A stretch of 64,000 nucleotides of DNA, taken from assembly GCA_963701385.1 (NCBI GenBank), contig CAVOZW010000012.1, forward strand, positions 1-64,000, given 5' to 3'. How positions within the stretch are numbered: the first letter of the stretch is position 1; each line of letters starts with the position of its first letter. Positions 36,867 to 45,729 of the stretch are shown in pieces. Source of the stretch: B30-G6 sp963701385. Lineage in GTDB: Bacteria; Desulfobacterota; Desulfobacteria; Desulfobacterales; B30-G6. A program made the position numbers and the translations under genes. The notes beneath the pieces were generated by a model, which did not search any database, was not told where the DNA came from, and saw nothing but the letters and a program-made list of their open reading frames with translations.

Positions 36867-36874
36867 GGTGCATC

Positions 36875-37693
36875 ATGAATGCTTATCAGTATGCTGCAAT
36901 CGTCCTTGCGATTTTATTTCAGCTTGTCTTTGTCGGCCATGAGCTTCACGGGCAAGACTTTGATCCCAATGATTTTTTTGACGAATGCCCGGATGATTTG
37001 TGTGGCGCGCCGCCTGAAGGCGGTGCCGGAGGCGGTGGCGGCGGGCCGATCGTGGTCAATTATGATCTAGGACCCCTCTTTTCCCTCGACGAAGATATCG
37101 ATGCCGACGGCGCCGTGGATACCCGGGATAACTGTACATATGTTCCCAACGATCAAAGCGAAAACAGTGACGGGGACGATCATGGCGACGCGTGCGACAA
37201 TTGCCCTATGCAAGCCAACAATCAGCAGACCGATACGGACGGTGACGGCTGGGGTGATGTGTGTGACAGCGATATGGATGCCGATGAGATATCAAACAAT
37301 CAGGACAACTGCCCCAATCTCAGCAACCCGCTCCAGGCGGATTATGACAACGACGGCAGGGGTGATCTCTGTGACGATGATGACGACAATGACGGCATTC
37401 CTGACAGCATCGACAATTGCAGCCTGATGTACAACCCCGGCCAAGAAAACAGTGACTTCTTCATGGTGGACGATACGGCCGGGGATCTGTGCGATTCTGA
37501 TCTGGACAACGATGGCTTTCTGGAAGGCGCCCTCGGTGGCGAAGACCTCTGTCCCAACTGTCACACCTATGAAAATTACGACGTGGACAATGACGGCATC
37601 GGTGACGCCTGCGATAACTGTCCTTATCATGCAAACGCCGAACAGATCGATTCGGACGAGGATGGGAGAGGAGATGTGTGTGATGGCTCTTAA
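36875..37693 (+). CDS. Secreted thrombospondin type 3 repeat protein
   Basis: 272 residues with an N-terminal signal peptide (YAAIVLAILFQLVFV). After a Gly-rich linker (about 48-60) come at least five thrombospondin type 3 calcium-binding repeats with the D-x-D-x-D-G-x-x-D pattern, each closing with DNCP or similar: DTDGDGWGDVCD, DYDNDGRGDLCD, DNDGIGDACDNCP. These bind Ca2+ and make rigid rods. Strong Asp content means a highly acidic protein. Start at 36875 has GAGGTG upstream. The stop overlaps the next gene by 11 bases. Confidence 0.85.
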   Translation: MNAYQYAAIVLAILFQLVFVGHELHGQDFDPNDFFDECPDDLCGAPPEGGAGGGGGGPIVVNYDLGPLFSLDEDIDADGAVDTRDNCTYVPNDQSENSDGDDHGDACDNCPMQANNQQTDTDGDGWGDVCDSDMDADEISNNQDNCPNLSNPLQADYDNDGRGDLCDDDDDNDGIPDSIDNCSLMYNPGQENSDFFMVDDTAGDLCDSDLDNDGFLEGALGGEDLCPNCHTYENYDVDNDGIGDACDNCPYHANAEQIDSDEDGRGDVCDGS

Positions 37694-39302
37694 AACAAAA
37701 GTGACAATACTATTGACCGCATGCTTGTTGTTTTTGGGTGGTTGCGAAGGACCCGGTCTGGAACCGACTCAGACACGAAACATCGTTAGTTTGAAGGGTT
37801 CCTTTATGACCGAAAGCCCGGATGAAATCAACTTTCCGGTAAAGGTTCTCTTCGCCATCGACTGCTCGTTGAGTATGGGGGACGAGGTTGAGGGCATCAT
37901 GGCCGGAGCGGACCCTTATTTTTTAAGAATTGAGGCCGTGCGGAGTTTTATCGATACCTACAACAGCAACGAAAACACTTCGTTTGAAATCATGCTCTGG
38001 AACAATGATGTTTTTGAAAGGACACGTACCATCGATGGAAGGGGTGGATTCACCAAAGACCCCGATGAACTGAACCGGGTTTTGGACGCAGCCCGCAACG
38101 ATACCATGACCGATTATCTCGGCACCCTGAATGCCATCCACAGCGATATCCAGCGAGATATCAACGCTGTCGACGAGGAAAGCCTGATCCGGAGCAAATA
38201 TGTGGTCATCTTCTTGAGCGACGGCATGTCCAACGTACAGGGCGGCAGTCAGCCGGATAATGATATCTGGAACAGTGTCAGCGATATTTATGAAATGGCT
38301 GAAGATCGCGGTGTGGGCGGATTTAACTTTCACACCTTTCTATTGCTGGGCATGTTCGACGAAACCGAAAGTGGACAGGCGGCCCGCGCCTATGCGGAAA
38401 ATACGCTGCAGGGAATGGCGGATCGCGGCAACGGTCAGTTTCGACTCTTTGAAACCGCCGAGTCCATCGATTTTGTGAACATCATCGATATGCGTCTGAC
38501 CGTGGAGTATAAAATAAAGTACTTGGTGGCCTACAACACCAATGTCAGGGCCGGCATTGAACTCGTTTACGTGGACAGTGACGCAGACGGTCTCATCGAT
38601 GCTGATGAAGCCGACTTTGGTACAGACCCGTATGCGGCCGACACCGATGGCGACGGTTTGAGTGACTATTTTGAGATAGCCGTCAGCTCACCAGGATACG
38701 CTTTGAATCCGCTGCTTCAAGACAGCCCGTGCGATTCAATAGCCGGAGGCATTTGGCCCGATACCGACCTTGATGGCTTAACGGATTGTGAGGAATATGT
38801 AAAAGGTACCAACCGACGTACGGTGGATACGGACGCCGACGGCATACCGGACGGTATCGAATTTGTCATGGGCACCAATCCGTTGGAGATACAGGATACC
38901 AATGATAGCGACTTTGACGGCATGGTGGATTGGCTGGAAATTCAGAAACACACCAACGTCACATCCAATGACCCGAAAATCAGGGACCGCTACGCCTACA
39001 GCTACAATATTCAAGACAAGGGATTGGTTCCCATCGAGCAAGGTGGTGATCAGCCGTCGTATGTGCGGCAGTTCCAGTTTAACATTTCCAATATCGACAT
39101 TATGAATACGGGTGAGCATACCACCGACAGGGGTGATCTCTGGAACGAGGGTGACAATCTCATCCGTTTCTATATTGCGCAGGTTCCCGAAGACAACCCT
39201 GACAGTCCGCCCATATTCAGACTGGCGGAAGTGCGGGTCAATGTTGATGACGACGGCGACACCATTGTGCTGACACCCAATGATTTCATCTTGCTGGAGT
39301 AA
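37683..39302 (+). CDS. VWA-domain lipoprotein with calcium-binding repeats
   Basis: 539 residues. The lipoprotein signal ends LFLGGC (Cys21). A von Willebrand A domain (about 50-270) carries the MIDAS DxSxS (FAIDCSLSMGD), a Thr-type ligand region and FLSDGMSN. It is followed by TSP3/EF-like Asp repeats (about 295-420; DSDADGLIDADE, DTDGDGLSDYFE, DTDADGIPDGIE), then a C-terminal strand-rich domain. VWA domains bind protein ligands through Mg2+, so an adhesive or assembly role at the surface is likely. The frame begins inside the end of the preceding gene. Confidence 0.85.
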   Translation: MALKTKVTILLTACLLFLGGCEGPGLEPTQTRNIVSLKGSFMTESPDEINFPVKVLFAIDCSLSMGDEVEGIMAGADPYFLRIEAVRSFIDTYNSNENTSFEIMLWNNDVFERTRTIDGRGGFTKDPDELNRVLDAARNDTMTDYLGTLNAIHSDIQRDINAVDEESLIRSKYVVIFLSDGMSNVQGGSQPDNDIWNSVSDIYEMAEDRGVGGFNFHTFLLLGMFDETESGQAARAYAENTLQGMADRGNGQFRLFETAESIDFVNIIDMRLTVEYKIKYLVAYNTNVRAGIELVYVDSDADGLIDADEADFGTDPYAADTDGDGLSDYFEIAVSSPGYALNPLLQDSPCDSIAGGIWPDTDLDGLTDCEEYVKGTNRRTVDTDADGIPDGIEFVMGTNPLEIQDTNDSDFDGMVDWLEIQKHTNVTSNDPKIRDRYAYSYNIQDKGLVPIEQGGDQPSYVRQFQFNISNIDIMNTGEHTTDRGDLWNEGDNLIRFYIAQVPEDNPDSPPIFRLAEVRVNVDDDGDTIVLTPNDFILLE

Positions 39303-39355
39303 TTCTTCGGCTAAAGGGTCACGTTCATTTTACTGGATATATTAGAGGTGATAGC

Positions 39356-41704
39356 ATGAAAAACATACTTATGATCGCAATAATAGGCCTCCTTTTGGTG
39401 TCTTGTGGCGAGTCCGATGATCCGGGAAATACTGAAAGTGAGATTCAGGAGCTTTCCCTGCAACAGACATTCACAGGCACCATCGCTCAAACAGGTGAAG
39501 TAGACTGGTACCATTACAAAGTGGTCCAAGCCAACGCAGTCCTTCAGGTGCAATGTTCCAGCAATACCTACCGGCCTGATGTGACGCTGTTGACAACCAT
39601 TTACACTGAAAACGAATCCGGAGAAAAGGTCCGACTCTACGCTGACCATGCACCGGAGAACAGTCAACTTCCGGCAGACATCGAAATGAATGTCTATATA
39701 GATGTCCCCAAAGACATCTATATCTCGGTCAGGGATCTGATGGACGATGACAGTTCCAACCATCCTTACTATCTTTCCATCGATTTTGCCGAGAGCGGTG
39801 ATGAAAACGGTGATTTTTCTCAAGCCACCCTCATCGGTGTAGATGATAGCGCGTCTTGCGCCTATGATACCATCGGATATATCGGCGATGTAGACTGCTT
39901 TGGGTTCTCGGCCGCCGAAACCGGCGTTTACGACGTTCATGTTGCCTTTTCCCCGTTTGCGGGCGGAACCGATGTGGAACTGTCCATAGACCTGTACGAT
40001 GGTGAGGGTACCCTGGTTGCGGCCCTTAACAGGACACAGCGCCTGGATTATCACATTATATCCCATTTGGAAGCCGGGTATTATTATATCCTGATCGATG
40101 ATTATGGCAAAAACGACTTTGATACGGCCTCCTCTTACACCGTTTGTGCGACGACGGTTGAAACCGCGGAAGCACTTGAAAATGACACCCGGTCGAATGC
40201 AGCCGAAATGGTATTTGATGACGCAACTCGGACATTTCAATCCGACGGCTCGCTTGATTATCTTGAGGATCAAGATTGGTATCACCTTACTTTAAACGAC
40301 ATCGATACAAGCGGATTCAAGGTTTTGCAGATCCAGTTTGATGATCTCGATCCGGAGGTACAATTTAATTACCAGCTAACTATCGAAGATGAAGACCGGG
40401 TGATCCGACTTTCGCACACATTTGCCGGGGGATCCACGGCCTATGTAAGCCAGATCAGGGCCGGGGCGGGTGACCACTTGTTGTGTGTGCGGTCGGCGGA
40501 CAATCAGAATTTGACCCAAAAAGCACCCTATCGGATTTCAGTTCACGTGCTGGATATCGATGATCCGGCGGAAACCGTTCTTCACACCGATCCGGACACC
40601 GGGGAGAGTGTAACCGGAAACGACACCATCGATACGGCGGTCTTGTTGACACCCACGGCAGTGCCTGCATCCGCCACACCCGGAAAAATCGGATTCCGCG
40701 GGGATGTGGACTGGTACTATGTCGTCATACCCAACCCAGCCACCCCAAGTATTCTGGAACTCTATCTGGACACCGATAACGCGCCTTCTTTGGTCGAGTA
40801 CAGCGTGAGTTTTATTCGAGATGGTATCGTTAAAAATATGTATGACGCCAATGGCCAAGACGGCGGTACGAATCTCAAGGGCAGCATTTACGTACCCGCG
40901 TTCCAGGCAGCGGGCCAGTTGTCTTATTATTTTAAGGTCAGTGACTACCAGGGAGACGATGGCGACGGTCTTGTGCCCTATAACATCCGGGTCAATCTAT
41001 TGAATATCCCGGAGACACTTCCCTTCGATGCCGCGATAGCGCCAGCGTCGCGGACTTACATCAGCGAGATAGCAGAAAGAGATAGCAGCAATGCAGAAAC
41101 GATTTTTGTGGAAGTCAATTCTCTGATCCAGAAAACCTATGCCGCTGACACAGCCCTGCTGGCATTCAACAATGGTACGCCGGCTCAAGGCGTCACCATC
41201 ACCGAAAATGCCGATCAGACCCGCACGATTGTCTTCCCCTGGATCGCTGGTTATATTGACTACCAGGGGGATCGTGACTGGTATGCAATCGATCTTGAAT
41301 CATGGATGGAAGCGGACGTTGCCCTCGATACCCGTTGGTACTATGACGTTCAAATCGAACTGCATGTGGATTCGCCGGGAACGGATGTTGAATATGTCTG
41401 GAAATTCTTTCGTGATGTGAACAGCAACCGCATACTCGTGGATCGTCCCCAGGACTCGAACGGTTTTTTTGCCAGTGCCGGAGACGGGGGTCTGGATCAA
41501 CAACCCATCGACATGACCACACCGGACCAAGACAGTGAAGCCCCTTTTTGGGTCGGCGATGCCTGGGAGGGACGATTCTATTTAAGTGTGAGTGATTTCA
41601 ACTTTGTGGGATCGGACTTGCCGGATGACGACTGGGGGTATGCGGGCAAGCCCTATTACATCCGCATGACCTTGGTTTATCATCCGGGTCAGTCTTATCC
41701 CTGA
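39356..41704 (+). CDS. Lipoprotein with five PPC-like repeats
   Basis: 782 residues, lipobox LLVSC (Cys17). Five repeats carry the bacterial pre-peptidase C-terminal (PPC)-type kernel G-x-V-D-W-Y: GEVDWYHYKV (~residue 47), GDVDCFGF (~176), EDQDWYHLTL (~303), GDVDWYYVVI (~448), GDRDWYAIDL (~637). Each is part of a ~100-residue beta-sandwich. PPC domains normally sit behind secreted proteases, but no protease domain is here, so it is a pure array of binding modules at the cell surface. It ends the co-directional block. Confidence 0.75.
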   Translation: MKNILMIAIIGLLLVSCGESDDPGNTESEIQELSLQQTFTGTIAQTGEVDWYHYKVVQANAVLQVQCSSNTYRPDVTLLTTIYTENESGEKVRLYADHAPENSQLPADIEMNVYIDVPKDIYISVRDLMDDDSSNHPYYLSIDFAESGDENGDFSQATLIGVDDSASCAYDTIGYIGDVDCFGFSAAETGVYDVHVAFSPFAGGTDVELSIDLYDGEGTLVAALNRTQRLDYHIISHLEAGYYYILIDDYGKNDFDTASSYTVCATTVETAEALENDTRSNAAEMVFDDATRTFQSDGSLDYLEDQDWYHLTLNDIDTSGFKVLQIQFDDLDPEVQFNYQLTIEDEDRVIRLSHTFAGGSTAYVSQIRAGAGDHLLCVRSADNQNLTQKAPYRISVHVLDIDDPAETVLHTDPDTGESVTGNDTIDTAVLLTPTAVPASATPGKIGFRGDVDWYYVVIPNPATPSILELYLDTDNAPSLVEYSVSFIRDGIVKNMYDANGQDGGTNLKGSIYVPAFQAAGQLSYYFKVSDYQGDDGDGLVPYNIRVNLLNIPETLPFDAAIAPASRTYISEIAERDSSNAETIFVEVNSLIQKTYAADTALLAFNNGTPAQGVTITENADQTRTIVFPWIAGYIDYQGDRDWYAIDLESWMEADVALDTRWYYDVQIELHVDSPGTDVEYVWKFFRDVNSNRILVDRPQDSNGFFASAGDGGLDQQPIDMTTPDQDSEAPFWVGDAWEGRFYLSVSDFNFVGSDLPDDDWGYAGKPYYIRMTLVYHPGQSYP

Positions 41705-41720
41705 CCCAAATGAAAATGAA

Positions 41721-41919
41721 GGGTTCCGGATCCAGGGTTCGAGGGTTGAGTGAAACGAGGTTTAATGTCAATTTACGTGGAAGTCCTTACAAAACGATTC
41801 AACGGGTCAGAGTGAAGGCGAACGTCTTCAGGAGACGTGATTGATGGGCAATTGAAACAACGGTGAAGGCGTCGATCATGATCGCTGACTGGAAAACCCG
41901 CACTCGGACCCTGGAACCC
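41721..41919. repeat. Imperfect inverted repeat flanking the spacer between convergent operons
   Basis: TCCAGGGTTCGAG at 41731-41743 recurs inverted, with one mismatch, at 41903-41915 (CTCGGACCCTGGA). Both arms extend with partly matching GGGTTCC and GAGTG bases. A similar GGATCCTGGAACCC occurs at 2344-2357. It may be a small mobile repeat or a decayed terminator; evidence is modest. Confidence 0.35.
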
Positions 41920-41920
41920 G

Positions 41921-43421
41921 CTATTCTGTTATGCCATACTGTGAAATGAGTCGCGATAGATACGTCCTCTGGATGTTCATCATTTCAGCAGCTTTGCTGC
42001 GGTTGCCTTTGGTGTGTTTCAGGTTGAACGAAATGAAGTCTTTTTTAAATCTGTCCACGGCCTCCTTTAAGGTGAGCCCTGTCTGGAGGTCCGGTCGACC
42101 GGATCGAATACCGACGATGGGAAGATCTTCCGGAACAATGGTCTTGCCGTTGCCCATGACCACGGCCCGTTCCATGGCGTTTCGCAGTTCGCGGATATTG
42201 CCGGGCCAGTCGTGATCGGTTATCTTCTTTAAGGCCGCCTTGGAGAGCGTCAATTCGGTCAATCCGGTATCCTTTTTGAATACTTCCAGAAAATGCTCGG
42301 CCAGGAGAGCGATATCTTCTTTTCTCTCTCTCAGTGAGGGCATATTGATCTGAACGACGTTGAGGCGGTAAAAGAGATCTTCACGGAATTTGCCCTCGGC
42401 AACCTCCTGGGCAAGGTTCTTGTTGGTGGCGGACAGCACCCGTACATCCACAAAAATGGGCGTGTTGTCACCGATGCGATAAAACATCCCCTCTTGGACC
42501 ACCCGCAGGAACTTGGCCTGCATACCGGGGGTCATCTCTCCGATTTCATCCAGGAAGATGGTGCCTTGATGGGCCAGCTCAAATTTACCGATCTTGCGTG
42601 CTCGAAGCACCGGTAAACGCACCTTTTTCATGACCAAAGAGTTCATCTTCGAGCAACGATTCAGGCATGGCTGCACAGTTGAGCGTCACAAGCAGCTTGT
42701 CCTTCCTGGGGCTGGTTTGATGTATCAGTCGTGCCAGGAGTTCTTTACCCGTGCCACTTTCCCCTAAAATCAATGTTGTGGCGTTGGAATTGGCCACCTT
42801 GCTGGCATCGGCAATAGCGGCCCTCAAAGCAGGGCTGTTGCCCACAATTTTATTCTGATCGCTGAGAACGGCTTTGAGCTGCAAATTTTCGTTTTTTACC
42901 CGTTTAATCATACGGGCGTTGGCAATGGCCAGGGCCGCCAGACCGGCAAACTCTCCCAGAAGATGGAGATCTTTTTCCGTCATGGGGCTGGTGTCTAGCT
43001 TATCCACCACCTGCACCACACCGATAATTTTACCCGCCATCTTCAACGGTACGCATGCAATGGATCGGGTTTCAAAGGCAATATATTCGCTGATTTCAGA
43101 ATACCAGCGCTTATCTTTGCTCACATCCGATATAAGCAGCGGCTTTCCTGATTTTGCTACCGAACCGGCAATACCCTGTCCGAGTTTAACGCGGTATTTT
43201 TTGATCTCTTTTTTCTTTGCTCCGGTTGCCACCTTGAAATAAAGGGTATTGGTGTCATGATCCAGAATCAGAAGCGAGCTGGCTTTGGCGTTAATCATCT
43301 GGGCGGCGGATTCTAAAATCAGCTCCAACAGATTGTCCAGATCCTGTACCGATGAGACCCATGACGAGATCTCCTTGAAAGGATTCAGGGTTTTTTGTTT
43401 TGGCAAATGGTCCATAGGCAT
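41921..43421 (-). CDS. GAF-domain sigma-54-dependent activator, one frameshift
   Basis: The gene reads as two overlapping frames that together make one NifA/FhlA-type regulator of about 500 residues. It has an N-terminal GAF domain (about 15-180), an AAA+ domain with Walker A GESGTGKE, the sigma-54 contact GAFTGA and Walker B TIFLDEIGEM, and a Fis-type helix-turn-helix (KGNRSKAAEMMNIQRTYL). Near 42605 one extra base after the GAFTGA motif breaks the frame; removing it gives a perfect join into RKIGKFE. It converges on the Agl/Glt-like block, which starts with a sigma-54-like promoter, so it may be that operon's activator. Confidence 0.85.
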
Positions 43422-43494
43422 CGTTTATATGATTGAATGGATAAGAACAAGGGTTAATGGATGCAAGGCCGGATCACCCACCCCAGGTGACGGA

Positions 43495-43737
43495 TCAGGT
43501 TTCAGCGATGCACGCCTCATCCCGGCAGGCATCTTTTTTGCCGAATTTCATGGATGATCGGGTCGTGTGCTTCTTGTTCCCAACCTTTTTCCTGCCATTT
43601 TCTGCAGCATCTGCAGGAGGGGGTACGGTCACCTTGCCGATGCATTCCGCTTCCTGACAGATGGGTTTGGATGCATATGACATGGAAGATTCGGTCTTGA
43701 TTCTCCCTGTCTTTTCCTTTTTGGTTTTATTTTTCAT
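43495..43737 (-). CDS. Small Cys- and Lys-rich protein, unknown
   Basis: 80 residues, strongly basic at the front (KNKTKKEKTG). It carries two similar C-x4-C blocks: ICQEAECIGK near residue 28 and ACRDEACIAE at the C-terminus. GAGGA lies 9 bases before the ATG. It sits downstream of the ferritin-like gene on the same strand and could be the last gene of the NO-stress operon. A family is not recognised; metal binding is possible from the cysteines. Confidence 0.4.
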   Translation of the reverse strand: MKNKTKKEKTGRIKTESSMSYASKPICQEAECIGKVTVPPPADAAENGRKKVGNKKHTTRSSMKFGKKDACRDEACIAET

Positions 43738-43939
43738 GGTTTAAGGTCCTCGCTGTGTCTTTTGACCAGAACTCGATTCTATTGTGTAAAATGCAGTGGT
43801 ATCCGTCCACTGCTTGCAATATATTATAATATTCGAAGAGGTTATGTTCATATCGATCTCGGATCAGATAGACCAGTCTGAATTTTTTGCAATCCTGATC
43901 GGTTCTGGCGCAAGGCATTTCAGCCTGAAAATGTTCAGG

Positions 43940-44422
43940 CTAATTGTCTTTCAAATATACATCTTCATACAACTCCTCGAGTCGCGCAAGATGACCTTTC
44001 TCTTCCTTGGTCAATTTCTTGAACATGTCTTCCATGGGCGCACCTGCACATTGTGTCACCATGTTTTGGTAGAAATCAACGAGTCGCTTTTTATCGTGTA
44101 TGGCGTGTATCATGACTTCCTGATCGTCGGCATCCTTACCCAGAGGTTTTTCCTGCAGCATGAGTGAAAGTTTCATGCTGGGGCTTTCTGCCATCCCATC
44201 TTGATGAAGCACCACTGTTTCCTGAAAATAGGCCTTTTCCAGAATGAATTTATGCTCCAATTCTTCCAGGGCCAGGTTTTTTACGAGATCCTTGATGCGC
44301 GGATCCAACATTTTGAGATAGGCTTCCTTGTAGGTTTGAAAACTCTTCATCTCCATTTCAATGGCTTTTTCCAAAGCGATTTCTCGCGTATAGCAAACCT
44401 CTTCGTGTTTCATCTGTTCCAT
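43940..44422 (-). CDS. Ferritin-like diiron protein (rubrerythrin domain without rubredoxin)
   Basis: 160 residues forming a four-helix bundle. ALEKAIEMEMKSFQTYKE and LALEELEHKFIL supply Glu and ExxH diiron ligands in the first half, and TKEEKGHLARLEELY supplies them in the second. No C-terminal rubredoxin domain is present. Proteins of this class reduce peroxide or store iron in anaerobes. AGGAGG precedes the ATG. It follows the flavodiiron gene by 18 bases, so the two are surely co-transcribed. Confidence 0.88.
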   Translation of the reverse strand: MEQMKHEEVCYTREIALEKAIEMEMKSFQTYKEAYLKMLDPRIKDLVKNLALEELEHKFILEKAYFQETVVLHQDGMAESPSMKLSLMLQEKPLGKDADDQEVMIHAIHDKKRLVDFYQNMVTQCAGAPMEDMFKKLTKEEKGHLARLEELYEDVYLKDN

Positions 44423-44440
44423 ACCATCCTCCTTTCTGTA

Positions 44441-45632
44441 TCACATATTGGCAGCAAAGGCCTTCCCGTATTCAAAGCATTGAGCTTTGCTTTCTTCGTT
44501 AGGGTTCCACAACAGCTTCAGCCCGTCATCCACGATTTCAAAGCCCGCTGATGTTAACTTTTCCGATATTATTTTATTCGATTCACCACTCCAGCCATAG
44601 GAACCAAAAGCGGCGGCCTTTTTGTTTTTAAATCGTAATCCTTTTATCTCTTCCAGCATGCCGGCCACCGAAACCAAGATGCCTTTGTTGATGGTGGGTG
44701 ACCCAACCAGGATGGCCTTGGATTTGAAAATTTCGGTAATCACGTCATTCTTGTCTGATTTTGCAAGATTGAACAGTTTCACATTGACGGTGTTGTCCGG
44801 ATTCTTTTATGCCCTGGGCGATTTTTTCAGCCATTACACGGGTGCTGTTCCACATGGTGTCATAAACGATCGTGATCTGATTTTCCTGATAGCTGTCAGC
44901 CCATTTCAGGTATTGCTCGACAATCTGCACGGGCTTGTCGCGCCAGATGATGCCGTGGCTGGTGCAGATCATGTCCAGGGGAAGGTTGAATGACAGGACC
45001 TCCTTTATTTTCTTTGTCACCAGCGGGCTGAAAGGCGTCAAAATGTTGGCATAATATTTGATACACTCCTCGGCAAGTTCATTCTGGTCCACCAGGTCGT
45101 TGAACATGTATTCGGATGCATAGTGCTGCCCAAAGGCATCGTTGCTGAACAGGATATTATCATCGGTCAGATAGCAGAACATACTGTCGGGCCAGTGCAG
45201 CATGGGGGCCTCGACAAAAATGAGCTCCTTGTGTGCCCAGGCTGAGTTTGTCACCGGTTTTGACCACCTGAAAATTCCAGTCTTGGTGGTAGTGCCCTTG
45301 CAATGATTTGACGCCATTTTTGGTGCAGTAGATGGGCGTGTCGGGGATCTCAACGCATTAGTTCAGGCAGGGCCCCACTATGGTCGACTCTCGGCATGAT
45401 TGGCAATGATGTAATCGATTTTTTTCAGGTCGATTTCTTGGGCCAGATTCTCGACGAATTCTTTGGCAAACGGTTTCCAGACCGTGTCGACCAAGGCCAC
45501 CTTGTCTTCTTTGATCAAGTAAGAATTATACGACGACCCCCGATGCGTCGAGTATTCGTCTCCGTGAAATTTTCTCAGCTCCCAGTCAATTTTTCCGACC
45601 CAATAGATATTGTTTTTTACGTTAATATGCAT
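44441..45632 (-). CDS. Flavodiiron protein (FprA/ROO type), four frameshifts
   Basis: The sequence encodes all of a ~395-residue flavodiiron NO/O2 reductase, but in five frame segments. The metallo-lactamase-like half has the diiron ligands: NHAE-VDHSG (HxExDH) is rebuilt when one base near 45390 is dropped, then LHWPDSM, FSNDAFGQH and TSHGIIWR. The C-terminal flavodoxin half binds FMN (YDTMWNSTR, SPTINKG, FGSYGWSGE). Apparent one-base insertions lie near 45390, 45352, 45231 and 44806. The protein reduces NO to N2O or O2 to water with electrons from rubredoxin. AGGAGG precedes the start; it lies between norB and the ferritin-like gene. Confidence 0.88.
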
Positions 45633-45729
45633 AAGGTCCTCCTTTTCATTTTAATATCTTATAAGTCCTCTCGGATGCCATATACCGACAATATATCATT
45701 CAATGAAATTGTCTACACCAAATTATTTG

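Noticed and set aside
37040..37680. Asp-rich repeats in the TSP3 gene considered as a DNA repeat array or CRISPR
   Set aside because: The repetition is at protein level (calcium-binding repeats); nucleotide units vary in length and sequence and lie in an open frame.
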